Of a stretch of DNA of 64,000 nucleotides, positions 10,889 to 22,216 are shown piece by piece. The notes beneath the pieces were generated by a model that saw nothing but the letters and a program-made list of their open reading frames with translations, had not been told where the DNA came from and did not search any database. The stretch's first letter is position 1. Every line of letters begins with the position of its first letter. The position numbers and the translations under genes are program-made. Origin of the DNA: Daucus carota subsp. sativus (Eukaryota > Streptophyta > Magnoliopsida > Apiales > Apiaceae); contig NC_030383.2 in NCBI RefSeq assembly GCF_001625215.2, positions 13,838,779 to 13,902,778 of the forward strand, given 5' to 3'.

Positions 10889-12320
10889 TTATACCTGCAT
10901 GCCTTTAGGCCGAAACTCAATGCCCTCTACGAAGAGACCGCCCTTCCAGTTTTGCGCCTTAGTCTCCATAAGTGCTGCTTCCACTTCACCATCATTATCA
11001 TTTCCACAATCATTGTAGAATTCTCCGAGTTTTATCTCCATCCAACCATCCCGTCTCTCAAATGAAAGCTGTGCATTCTCTTGTGGCACCTGTCTCTCTG
11101 CATGTCCAATATAATATCTAGCTCCTCCATCTGTACCTCTTGGGGATACCAGATGAACAGCACTTACCTCGCGTTCTTCTGAATCAACAAATTTGACAAC
11201 AGATTCTGCTGCAAACTCCAAACCAAAACATTCGGCTTTGGCTTTAAACACAAGGTATGCCGAATAATTAGTCTTGTCGGACAGCATTGTGGTCGCAATC
11301 TTCCCTCGGATTTCAAGCCAACACACACATTGAAGCTCAGCTACCTCAGAAAATCTGCAAATAAACAAAGAATTTATATATGGTGTCTCACATCATATGA
11401 GCCCACAGAGAGGGAGAGGGAGAGAGTGAGAGCCGAGAGGGGGATATCAGAATTATGTAGACCTTGATTCAGGTAAAGTTGTCCATCGCCAAAAGTACGG
11501 AGTATCTTTCCAAGCGATTGAAAGCTCCCTCGCACTTAGCATACAACATTTTTCACCTCCCCCCTTGTTTAACACAAAACTCTGGATTAACAATAACATA
11601 ATAGAAGGAACATTAGTCATAGATATTTTTGCAAAAAAAAAATCCTTGATTCAGTTAGTTCCTGCCCCCAAATATTGCCAAGAAGTCTACAACAGTATTA
11701 GAGTGAGCGATAACGCATACTATTATGTGTAAAAGCACATATTCCCCAATTTTGTACACTCTGTTGTACTAAATCAACTGTTCTCCCCCTAGCAAAAGCC
11801 CTTATAAATTTATATGATTAATACTCTCCTTCATTCAAGAACAAATCTCTCACAACTCATCCAAACAACAAACTAACAACTCCTTCATCCATACTAGTAG
11901 TCAAGAGAAAATCTAGTAAGAACAGAGAAAAACTAGCAAAAACTCATAAATCCCATGATTTGCACAAGTATAAATAAAACTATTGGCTAAAATAATCTCA
12001 AAGAAGAGTGGTAAAACTAAAGATACCAATTTGCCCTGATCCAAGAGGAAAGGAGAGCCAAAGAGGAGGAGATAGGCTTGCTTCTTAGTGATGACACCAG
12101 GAGAAACCCCTTCTCTTGCAAGAATCTCACCATAATCCCATGGCAAAAACTTGTCCCATACATCATCATCATCTCCCACTGCCTTCAACTCCCATGAATC
12201 ATTGCACGCCTCCCAAGGTGACGATGAATCTAGGCCATCTTTTTTGGACATGGTTTTCTTGGCAGCCACACCAAACACTCTCTTCTCTTCCATGAGTTCC
12301 TGTTTACTCAAACTCAACAT
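10889..12320 (-). CDS. Phloem protein 2-like (Nictaba-domain) lectin, PP2-B type without recognisable F-box
   Basis: Three exons: 12027-12320, 11463-11581 and 10889-11354; introns GT-AG, phases consistent, 292 residues. The C-terminal two thirds is a PP2/Nictaba carbohydrate-binding domain: KCCMLSARELSIAW, TPYFWRWTTLPESRFSEVAE, CVCWLEIRGKI, TNYSAYLVFK, RDGWMEIKLGEF, ending GGLFVEGIEFRPK. Upstream VWDKFLPWDYGEIL and the GSPFLLDQGK segment match the linker of F-box/PP2-B proteins. The expected F-box (LP..CI..VLSFTSPRD...SLVS) is missing; only about 45 polar residues precede VWDKFLP. The product should bind glycans in cytosol or nucleus but not join an SCF ligase. Start at 12320; ATG at 12293 is an alternative. 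Confidence 0.88.
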
Positions 12321-13103
12321 GCCACTTTCACTTTTAAAATATGTTTGTCACCGCCTTATTACCATTCCCGAGGTATTAAATACTTGGTTGTCGTGGACGC
12401 CACTTTATCTGGCTTCATTCAGGACAACTTGCATGCAATTAAAGAGCACCTAGAGTTTTCTTTTAAGGATAAGGAATCGGTTACGTTGTCACTAACAGTA
12501 ACTTTACTCGTACCACGGTACTAGCAAGTAGCAAGTCACTCTGGTCGTAGTCGTACACTACACAATTCATATTTTGCTGTGGAATTTTGAACCCCACAGA
12601 ATTTTAATAGGGTCAATCGAAATATATTCTCCGTTTCAAATTTTTTATATTATTTAACACGTATTTTAAGATTTTATATAATTTAGTTTTACTTCTAAAC
12701 CCAAGTTTAAATATAAAAAATTTAAAAACGATTGACATGATAGAATCAAAATTATTTAAGTTACTTTTTCTCTTATTTCCTACTCCCCTCTTTGTAACGA
12801 GAGAGAATGAGAACATTTTCCCTTCTAAATTAACATAGTTCCTTTTCTTTTATAAAGATTAGGTGGCAATTTTGTTATTTCAGATAATTTAGAGGAAATA
12901 TTAATAGATTATCTATCGAATCACTTATTAATAATATAAAATAACGATTTTACTGAATCCTGGTGATTTATGGAATTTATTTTTAGGGTCGACTCTAATA
13001 GCAATTCCAATATTTGTTTTAAATTATTATTTTAATAATAAATTTGAGTGAAAGGAGAGGCGAAAGAGAAAAAAAAGGAAGAAAAAAGAATTTTTTATTT
13101 ATA
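12321..13103. other. Upstream region of the PP2-like gene
   Basis: Presumed promoter and intergenic DNA, followed by an AT-rich stretch and a purine run near 13050-13090. No gene recognised. Confidence 0.4.
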
Positions 13104-13440
13104 AATATTAAAGACTTAATTGCACTTTGTGTGCTTGAAGTATTTTAGATTTGCACTTCAGTGACTAAATTTTTATTCAAGCCAATATAATGGCTAGATG
13201 TTTTATTTTTTGACATATTAGTGGCTCGGCATGACTTCCGTTAGTCTAGCCGTCAAAATTAACGGGAATAAAGTTAAAAAGGCAAAAAAAATATTTTCAT
13301 TCGTGACTTTAATAAGATCAGCACTCTCCAACCAATAGTCCAATACTGCATTTGATCATCTGCAATGTGTCGTCTTCGGAAGCGCTCGGCTCCACCAGGT
13401 GCCAGTTTACCAGCCACATGCCTGAGGAGGTGATCATCGA

Positions 13441-13967
13441 TTGATGGAGCTTCCGTCTATCATCTTTTTGCCCTTATTCCTCCTGGCCTTCTTATTCCTC
13501 CTGGCCTTCTTATTGCTCCGTGTTTCACATTTTATCTTCTTTGCATTTCTTGTATTCTTTCTCAAGCAATATAGTTTTCTTTTAACAGCTTTCTTATCAT
13601 CTTCATCTGTGTCCTCTCTTTCTTCTTCGACATCTTCGTTGTCTTCATCATCATTTTCATCTTAATTGTCTTCTTCAGATTTCAGCTCCAGTTTCTCTTT
13701 TGATCCTTTAACAAAGCTTGTTGAAGACTGTGGGTGGCTGATGCTGCTGTTTTCTTGCCCGTCGAGAAACTTGACTTGACGCCTAATGCCCCACCGAACC
13801 ATCCCATTAATCTTCAGTTGACACATCAAACAGGTGGTTGTTTCTTTATTGAAAATGCCACACAGAGCAGCAGATTGAGGAGAGTTTTTAATCAACCAGA
13901 ATCCACATATAAAATCAAGAATATGAAGGGGGTACTTTTTAAAAGCCTTTATGTTTTTATAAGACAT
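13441..13967 (-). pseudogene. Captured gene fragment, acidic then basic tail, in the MULE
   Basis: On the minus strand a frame of 101 residues (MCQLKINGMVRWGIRRQVKF..., SKEKLELKSEEDN) meets a TAA at 13662. It then continues in the same frame with an acidic run (DENDDEDNEDVEEE) and a Lys/Arg-rich tail (KKAVKRKL..., KKARRNKKARRN) to a stop near 13441. This composition is typical of nucleolar or nuclear proteins and suggests a host 3' exon captured by the MULE, since broken by one stop. I do not recognise the parent gene. Confidence 0.4.
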
Positions 13968-14291
13968 CTTATTTTTTTGAAAGTTTTATATGACATTCTT
14001 GATTTAATATTCGTTTCTTAGTTAACAAACGTTAAACTGCCGTTATGTTTTTAATGGAGATGGTGCGGAGCCACTCATGTGGCTTAATAAAGGACATTTA
14101 TGGGCCATTTGTTTGCTGCTTAATCTGGCTGAATGTTCCTGATCTGACCGCTTCATACGATTCAGAACGTTTGGGCCTCATATTAAGTGGGCTGAGCGAA
14201 TCATTGAGCGCTGAGTCGCTTCGTTTTAAAATCAAGACTGATTCATCCATACAAGTCTATATTACCTCGTAAACCCTCAGCCACTTGTTTT

Positions 14292-14932
14292 TTTTTTGAA
14301 AGGCAACTTGCATAGATATAAGAAAACCACCCCTGGCAGGGGAGTACAAAAGAAACAGTGGCAGCCTACAAGAGATGCCTATAATATCTCCAGCTTATAT
14401 CTAGGGAAACATCAGAAAAAGCCTATACTAAGAGGCATAATCTACCAACCATACATCTACCAAAAGCCAACCTACATGCATGGATCGAGCAAAAGACAAA
14501 CCCTAGGATTTTGACCTACATCAACACCCCTTCTTCCTCCACCTCCACATCATCTTCAAAGATAAAGTCCTGGATCACAGCCTCTTGGTGATCCGGAGCG
14601 TTAGGGCCATCTGAAAAGCTGCACCAGCCAGAAAAACTGCAGCTAACCCCACCTCCATCGGACCCTGAGGTGCTGCCAAAGCCACTTCGAGCAGTTCCAG
14701 CTCTTCTTCAACCATCTCAGCTTCGATAAGGTCCGGGTCATGAGGACCCAAGCCGATATCTAGGTCCATAAGTTCCGCAGCACGACCTAGAGGCTCCATG
14801 AAGAAGAACAGACGAGTGAAGAGCTCAGCACCCAGAAGAGCGAGATACGTCGCCACCCTGTTCCTACGAGGGTAGACGTAGCGGATGGAGCAGTTCCAAG
14901 AGGCATTGTTTTTCAGCAACAAGATTTGTTGA
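14292..14932 (-). mobile_element. 5'-truncated L1-type LINE 3' end with RNase H remnant
   Basis: The minus strand encodes SIRYVYPRRNRVATYLALLG, like the end of the RNase H domain of plant L1 LINEs. It then runs into a 3' UTR resembling LINE tails (CCAGGGGTGGTTTTCTTATA) and a terminal poly(A), seen as T's at 14288-14297. A candidate duplication ACTTGTTTT lies at 14283-14291 and 14933-14941. It inserted into the MULE at 13113-15443, so it is younger than that element. Confidence 0.6.
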
Positions 14933-15458
14933 ACTTGTTTTACTCCGCCAAATCAATCCATCCCACTCTGATAATTTATAATATATATTTATAATACTTG
15001 CAAGACCCAATATATAATATTTATATATTACATATATTTATAATATATATGATAAGTTAATAGAATTTATAATATATATATTTTGTTTTAATAAAATATA
15101 AAAACACAATATATATATTTATAATATATATGGTAAGTTATTAGATTTTTTATAATATTTATTTTGTATTAATAAATTTCATTCGATATACGAAAATTGT
15201 CAAATAGCCTTACTTAATCAGATGGGTAAAATTGGAAAAATATTTTATTCAGATATTATGAAAATTTATTTATCAAATAATATTATTCACTCAGAATTCA
15301 GATTTCAGATTTATTCAGATCATTCATATATATTAATCTTTCAGATATAAATCATTCAGATTTGCCAAATGACCCCTTAGCCATGACATGAATAATTTCG
15401 TGAGAATATAAAATACTTTAGGGACATAGAGTGCAATTAAGTCAATATTAAACAAGTA

Positions 15459-15739
15459 CTCCCTCCGTCCCTCCCATTTCTTATCAAATGGGTTGGGCAC
15501 GGAGGTTAAGAAATATGTATAAAGTAGTGGAAAAGAGAAAGAAAAGTGGGTGTAGTGGTGGGACCCATTAATTTTTAATGTATAAAAAAGAGATAGTGGA
15601 GTAAAAGTAGTGTGAAAAGGAAAGAAAAATGGAAAAGTGGTGGGACCCATTGACCATATTTGGTAAGTTTTGAAATATAAAGAATTGGATGGGACGCCCC
15701 AAAAAGGAAAGGGTAAAGAAATGGTTGGGACGGAGGGAG
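15459..15739. mobile_element. Stowaway MITE
   Basis: Terminal inverted repeats CTCCCTCCGTCCC...GGGACGGAGGGAG flanked by TA duplications (15457-15458 and 15740-15741), the Tc1/mariner Stowaway signature. 281 bp, non-coding. Confidence 0.9.
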
Positions 15740-15908
15740 TAATAGCTATAAGAAAATCTAAGAATAGTTAATCATTGAATCTTGTAACCAACTACAATGT
15801 TTGAGTATAATTATGTGAATCTTGTAACAAGTATAATTATGTCATATATGTTTCATGCCACTATTATGTCATATTTGTTTTAGTATAATTATGTCATATT
15901 TGTTACAG

Positions 15909-16756
15909 GAATCATTTTTCCTATGAATGGGAAAGCTTACTGGAAAAAGCATGGTCATGAGGTCCAGCCTCCTCTCATTCAAAAGCTACCAGGAAGGCCT
16001 AAAATGAAGCGGAGACGTGATGGTAACGACGACAAAGATAAATGTAGTAAAGATGGGGCCAAACTGTTGAGGAGGGTGGATCAGACTAGTGTTAGGTGTA
16101 GCCTATGCAAGCAGAATGGGCATAATAAGAGAACATGCAAAGATGCACATTCTTCAACTGACGACCTTATTGGTGCTACTGGTGTCCAAACACCAACAGT
16201 TGACACTGTAGCTGTTCCTGAGGATGCTGACGGACACCATGACTGCATCTTGGAAATGGATTTGCATGAGGCACCAATACTTACTCAAGGAAGTCAAAGC
16301 ACACAAGGAGAAGGTACTCTTCAGTGGCCTGAAGTTGTTGGCACACCACCACAAACAGTGTGGCTAGCTTGGCCTACACTTGAGGTAAAGCGTCCCTCTG
16401 AGGTTGGTGCAACACATGTTAATGTGGTAATCAAAGGCAAGCACACTCTCAAAGGTGGTAAGGGGAACAATAACAAGCGACTGCCTCCTACAAACTACAA
16501 TGGACCCAGTTTACACGGTTGTAGTTTGAGTGAACCTGTCCAGCAGTTCAAGACAAATGTGGGTGGAACTGAGGTTGTATCGGCATCATTTACAAAGAAA
16601 GGCAAGTACATGGTAACACATGGTGCTCTATCACAGGCTCTGGCAGCAGCTAAAAGGAAGCTTGGTGAGGCCAATAGTGATGCAGCAGTCCAGTCAGATG
16701 AAAGCATGCATAAAGATGCTCATGGAGATGAGGCTGGTGGGGAGGATGCCACGTAG
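15909..16756 (+). pseudogene. Inverted duplicate of the MuDR-type transposase last exon (left arm)
   Basis: An 848-bp exon copy preceded by acceptor TTGTTACAG. It encodes the C-terminal tail of a MULE transposase: GRPKMKRRRDGNDDKDK, a CCHC zinc knuckle CSLCKQNGHNKRTC, and a low-complexity region to the stop at 16754-16756. It is an isolated partial copy with no catalytic or N-terminal part. The frame is intact and slightly better preserved than the right arm, which carries a MITE. It is more likely to act as hairpin RNA than as a protein gene. Confidence 0.85.
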
Positions 16757-16864
16757 AGGTGCTACTTAAATGTGGAAGCATTGTAGTTGCATACTAGCAA
16801 CTGTGAACCAGCTACGTGGCATCCTCCCCACCTTGTACAATGCTTCCACATTTAAGTAGCACCT

Positions 16865-19800
16865 CTACGTGGCATCCTCCCCACTAGCCTCATCTCCATG
16901 AGCATCTTTATGCATGCTTTCATCTGACTGGACTGCTGCATCACTATTGGCCTCACCAAGCTTCCTTTTAGCTGCTGCCAGAGCCTGTGATAGAGCACCA
17001 TGTGTTACCATGTACTTGCCTTTCTTTGTAAATGATGCCGATACAACCTCAGTTCCACCCACATTTGTCTTGAACTGCTGGACAGGTTCACTCAAACTAC
17101 AACCGTGTAAACTGGGTCCATTGTAGTTTGTAGGAGGCAGTCGCTTGTTATTGTTCCCCTTACCACCTTTGAGAGTGTGCTTGCCTTTGATTACCACATT
17201 AACATGTGTTGCACCAACTTCAGAGGGACGCTTTACCTCAAGTGTAGGCCAAGCTAGCCACACTGTTTGTGGTGGTGTGCCAACAACTTCAGGCCACTGA
17301 AGAGTACCTTCTCCTTGTGTGCTTTGACTTCCTTGAGTAAGTATTGGTGCCTCATGCAAATCCATTTCCAAGATGCAGTCATGGTGTCCGTCAGCATCCT
17401 CAGGAACAGCTACAGTGTCAACTGTTGGTGTTTGGACACCAGTAGCACCAATAAGGTCGTCAGTTGAAGAATGTGCATCTTTGCATGTTCTCTTATTATG
17501 CCCACTCTGCTTGCATAGGCTACACCTAACACTAGTCTGATCCACCCTCCTCAACAGTTTGGCCCCATCTTTACTACATTTATCTTTGTCGTCGTTACCA
17601 TCACGTCTCCGCTTCATTTTAGGCCTTCCTGGTAGCTTTTGAATGAGAGGAGGCTGGACCTAGGGGTGGCAGTTTCGGGTAACGGGTCGTGTTCGTGTCA
17701 GCAATCGGGTCAATTTCGAGTCGATTTCGGGTTAAGCTAAAATCACTTAAAATTGAATAAAATTAAAAATTGAAGTTATTAGAAACGAAATTAGAATTTC
17801 GGGTCATGTCGGGTCCATTTCGTGTCAAAACGGGTGATTTTCGTGTCACTTTCGGGTTTTGTCTCAGTAAATCGGGTTACGAGTTTGGGTCGGGTTCGGG
17901 TCAGGTTCGGGTCGTGTCTGATATTGCCAGCCCTACCTGGACCTCATGACCATGCTTTTTCCAGTAAGCTTTCCCATTCATAGGAAAAATGATTCCTGTA
18001 ACAAATATGACATAATTATACTAAAACAAATATGACATAATAGTGGCATGAAACATATATGATATAATTATACTTGTTACAAGATTCACATAATTATACT
18101 CAAACAAATATGACATAATTGACCACATACCTGTGTAGCATTGTGCATATGATTTAATTGAATATGCAGCATCAACAAAATCATAAGGATCTAGACCAAG
18201 CCGGTTGATGGCAGATATGGCATGGTGGCATGGAATCTCATTTAGCTCCCATCTACGACATCCACAAGTCTAGTTGTTGAGGTCAACAGCAAATCGATTA
18301 CCACTAACAGTATTAACTTGAAACTCATTATATCCTGCATATGCAACATAAACATTACCACTCCATCTCTTGTATTTGTCAATCATCAATCCACATTTTG
18401 GAGTCACTCTCCTATCCTCCCAACTGGCAGCCTTCTCTCTTTTTTTCTGTAATCTATTCATGAGATATTCCCTTATCATCTCAAGCATTACAAGTATAGA
18501 TTCAGACCTTGCAACCACAATGCTTCTGTTGAATGATTCACACATGTTATTTAATAGAATATCACATTTGTTCTCACATTTGAAAGCTGACCTAGACCAG
18601 TGGTGTGTAGGAACTTCTGCCAACCAATCAAAAGCAGCAGGCAGCTCACTCTTAACTTGTTCCATGTACTCATTGAATTTTTGCACATTAGGAGCTCTAG
18701 CAGCACACCACATCTTATCTTTCAAGGACCTTCCTGGAAACTTTTGCTTGAAGTTGTTGTGCATGTGTCTAACACAAAACCTGTGTTCAGCTGCTGGCAA
18801 GAGCTCTGCAACAACATTTAGGAGTCCTTTCTGTCTATCACTTATAATGGTCCATGCCCTGCCATCCCCAGCATCAATGTCTTGTTTAAGGAGCTTCACA
18901 AACCACTCCCAAGAGTCTCTGTTTTCAGCTTCAACAACAGCATAAGCAAGAGGGTACATACAGTTGTTTGGGTCTACTCCAACTGCTGTGAGAATCTGCC
19001 CTTTGTAGTGATTTTTTATGTGAGTCCCATCAAGACCAATTACTCTTCTGCAAGCTAACTTGAATCCATGTTTCAGTCCTCCAAAGCATAAGTACATCCT
19101 TTTGAAAACTCCAGGATGGCCTACAAACATAATTGGATTAAGAAAATAATTGAATATAATGACTGTTCCATGTACAGTGAGACATTGAAACCTACCTGAC
19201 TCAAATTGAAGCTCAATAGTAGAATTTGGATTCCTCTACAGCAACTCCATCCTGTAATCCCATAGCTTTGCATACTGGTCAGCATCTATGCCCTTTATGT
19301 TCTTCATACACTTCCTCCTAGCTCTTCTCAGCACATTAGGATTGAAATCCACTTGAATGTCCATTAGAACCCTCTCATGGAAAGCAGTGATGGGCCAATT
19401 TGGATTAATCCTGAACTCAGATTCATATTTTTCAGCTAGGAAGCCAGAATGAATTAAAGGAAGATCCCTTTGTTGTCTAACACAAGTGTGTGCTGCATAA
19501 AATTTAGATCTAGGGTTACATAAACAATGTACCCATAAAGACATGTACACAGCAAAAAGACAATAATGCACCAAAAAGTTGCTAGTTCAATAAAAACATA
19601 AATAAAGAAATAAATGAATAATTAATTGTGGAGAATATAACAGCTTATGTTCACCTGGACCCACTTGCTTCATTTGAAAAGTTTTATCAAAATTTAAGCT
19701 TGCATACATATACCAAGGGCATGGATGCTTGCACACAGCTCTGACTCTCTTCTTGTCAGATTTAATGAAATGGATTTGCCTGCCCTGCTTGTAGCTGTGC

Positions 19801-20772
19801 TTGATCATGGAGTCTCTGCATTCTTGCTGGTCTTTGAACAACATGCCAACCTCCCAAGCAGGATCATCTGAGTCTTCATAAACTGGCCAAGTTATCTTCT
19901 TCATTCCCACAATACACTCATCTGCCAGAGTCTCCATGAAATGTTCTAAAGAATCCACATCTGATTCCTTAGACAACTCCTCATCAGAATCTTGTCCAAC
20001 ACTGTCATCCCCATCTTCTGACAATCCCAGTGTCTGCTTTATCCTACCTATCCATTCAGCTTCTTCATCCACATTTTCTGCAAATAATCTGTCATCATCC
20101 TCCCCCATGGAGTAGTCACTGTCCTCCCATTCATAATCATCAATTTCATCAATTAAATAGCCTACATCATGACTGTCATTTGAAGCATGTTCATCTGGAC
20201 AAACATTTGAATAGATGTCATTAGATGTCTGCCCTGTTCCTTCCTCGAGGAAGAAATGCTTAACATACAAATCTATCCTATAGTTGTTTTCCTTCGCATA
20301 TTCTAGCATCTTTGTAAGATCACACTCTTTTTTAAGTTCAACCATACCAACATCCATTACTACTCCTGGAACTCTATAATAAATAGTTGTGTGCCCAACG
20401 TAGCCTAAGCCCTCTATTTTACAATGAATTTCTTCCAGGGAGATGGAATCTAACCCCCAAAAATCATACACAGTTAGTTGGCCACCTATATACTCGGTAT
20501 GAGGTATCCAGTTTAGCAATCCACCATGATACAACCTCACACTTAATATGTCAACACCACTATCTACGGACACAAAGAAATGACCATATGTTAACTATAT
20601 GAAGACAAACAATAAACTCAAATTAACAGCAGATGCATAAGACCACACAAAACACACCAAATGTAACCTAGATTATGCAAATAAAGACAACACAGGTAGC
20701 TGGTTACATACCATATAGTGGTGAATGGGGGTCATTGTAATCACGTACAACCATTGTTGGTCGGATGATCAT
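16865..20772 (-). pseudogene. MuDR-type (Mutator-like) transposase gene, decayed
   Basis: Five exons on the minus strand: 20712-20772, 19655-20563, 19196-19492, 18131-19120 and 16865-17995. In order: an N-terminal PB1-like part, acidic region, MuDR DNA-binding domain (WEVGMLFKDQQECRDSMIKH), catalytic region (VIGLDGTHIKNHYKGQ with the first Asp; TIISDRQKG with the second), SWIM zinc finger CGCRRWELNEIPCHH and CCHC knuckle. It is broken by two in-frame TAG stops (19236-19238 and 18270-18272) and by a 275-bp MITE in the last exon. Both stops sit where CAG fits the sequence around them. The gene cannot make a full transposase as it stands. Confidence 0.85.
17662..17936. mobile_element. hAT-type MITE inside the transposase last exon
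   Basis: Ends AGGGGTGGCA...TGCCAGCCCTA with the 8-bp duplication CTGGACCT at 17654-17661 and 17937-17944. The body is a run of TCGGGT-type repeats. The matching site in the left hairpin arm is empty and shows one CTGGACCT (as AGGTCCAG), which proves insertion after the inverted duplication. Confidence 0.85.
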
Positions 20773-20989
20773 TGCGCGCCACTTCTCCAAGCTAATCAAA
20801 CGAACTCCACTGCACAATCGAGTTTGTAAACTCTGGTACCTATTAGCTCACTCTCCAAAGCTATTGTCTAATAATCTTGCTCTCTTACATTTTAATTGGA
20901 AAGATATTAGGGTTAATGTGTACACAGCACATTGTTTCCAAGCAATTACCTCTCTATCCTTTTTGAATGTCAGACATTGAAGCTGGAAA

Positions 20990-21115
20990 AGGCGCGAGAG
21001 GGTTGCAGCATACAAATCTCGTACTTGAGGGGCTGAACCGTACAAAATGGTACTTGAGGGGTTCATGTGCATATTGGTGTCAACTTGGAGGGTTAAAGCG
21101 TATTTAAGCCTTAAT
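20990..21115. repeat. Probable right terminal region (TIR) of the decayed MuDR-type element
   Basis: Upstream of the transposase start is a block with repeats of GTACTTGAGGGG and ending GCGTATTTAAGCCTTA. This is the style of a MULE end (TAAGGCTTAAATACGC on the minus strand). No matching left TIR was found beside the hairpin, so the element is missing one end or is rearranged. Confidence 0.45.
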
Positions 21116-21936
21116 AATTTACTGGGAATCTGGGATGGTGTTGGAAACTTGAAATAACTTTTTATGGTACTGGAATAACCTTTTTTGATACAATCGTCTT
21201 AATATGAGTTTAGAACCCATATTTTGGTCTTATTTTCTCCTTGCCCTTGACATATAGAAGTAGACCAGTGAAAATTAACAACGGGCCACTGCCCATTATT
21301 GTCGGTAAAGACCGGAGTACACATGATGGGGTGGGTGTGTGATCTTGACTTAACTTTCCTTTGACTTGTTATTCCTCAATCCTACTCACCGTCATCGGAG
21401 TAGCTTCAACTCACCATTATATATACACTCATATATAATATCCCTCATCCATATATTTAATATCCCTGCTATTCTGCTCCTTGCAACACATTACTGCTAT
21501 ACTGTACTTGCTTTTCTAAGACGGGCTTCTAATCGCTTGCTTAATTTCAGGCCTCATTTTCACCCATCTGCACTTGCTGTTTCTTGTTCCGCCTTCTTGG
21601 TAATCACCTCACCTCTCTTTTCTTATTACTTTTTTACGCTTGATTTCCCTTCTTTTCACTACTTTTTCTAGATCTTCCTTACTATTCTTATATATTTATG
21701 CACTACTGGATTGATACATACTTTTAAATTTCTAGTTTAGGGGTTTGTATTTCACGAGTATTATATTTCTTAGATGTATTTATTGGTCTTTAAGTGTACT
21801 TTGTGGGGGCTTGGTTTAATTTATTTGAGTTGGTTGAATTTGACAAATTTGTTAAGAATTCATATCTTGTTATTGATTAGCAATAGATATCTTGTTAAAT
21901 GATCTTACAGAAAAGGCGCTTTAAGTTCTATAATAT
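21116..21936. promoter_or_regulatory. Promoter and 5' UTR region of the 23137 gene
   Basis: A likely 5' UTR exon lies near 21460-21600, ending CCTTCTTG before GTAATCAC. It could splice to the acceptor TTCTTGCAG at 23091-23099 just upstream of the coding start, leaving a leader intron of about 1.5 kb. This is inferred from splice signals only. Confidence 0.4.
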
Positions 21937-22216
21937 TGTGTTTGGTTGGGGTCCGGAAGGAATGGAACGAAAAATGAACTATATTATCGGCGATTGTTAA
22001 CAAATTTCATTCCAACCTCCATTCCATTCCTTATATTATGTGCTAGGGATCATACCTTCAATTTGAGATGGAATGGTCCATTCTCTCCTACCCCCAATTT
22101 CTTCTCAAATCTCATCAGAGCAATTTTGCACTCACTTAAATTTATTCCAAAACTTCCCTCCTGTCTCGATTACTTTCAAGTAATTTTACTCATTCCATTC
22201 TCCCCAACCAAACACA
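21937..22216. mobile_element. MITE (TTGTGTTTGGTTGGGG family)
   Basis: Inverted ends TTGTGTTTGGTTGGGG and CCCCAACCAAACACAA with internal ATTCCATTCC motifs. It lies in the presumed leader intron. A relative is in the duplicated part of the PHD-Myb gene (40612-40875). The superfamily is unproven because I see no clear target duplication; hAT is possible. Confidence 0.6.

Larger units (their letters stand above)
13113..15443. mobile_element. Pack-MULE-like non-autonomous Mutator element with 9-bp TSD
   Basis: Ends GACTTAATTGCAC...GTGCAATTAAGTC, with TIR similarity of about 45 bp (shared AAGTATTTTA). It is flanked by the perfect 9-bp duplication AATATTAAA at 13104-13112 and 15444-15452. The interior holds a minus-strand gene-like fragment (13441-13967), a 5'-truncated LINE (14292-14932) and possible hAT MITE debris. 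No transposase is present. Confidence 0.8.
15799..18112. repeat. Long inverted repeat (hairpin) made of MULE transposase 3' exon
   Basis: Left arm about 15799-16790 and right arm about 16837-18112 are inverted copies, with a spacer of about 46 bp. Both hold the end of an intron, the acceptor TTGTTACAG and the same 848-bp last exon of a MuDR-type transposase. Translations differ at two residues that I can see (N/S in the zinc knuckle, G/S near the end), so identity is about 99 percent. The right arm also has a later 275-bp MITE (17662-17936). Transcription from either side would give an RNA able to fold into a stem of nearly 1 kb. Confidence 0.92.

Noticed and set aside
14095-15378. Possible hAT MITE (GGGCCATTTG... 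and ...CAAATGACCCC)
   Set aside because: Ends are only loosely inverted, 1.3 kb apart, with no matching 8-bp duplication.
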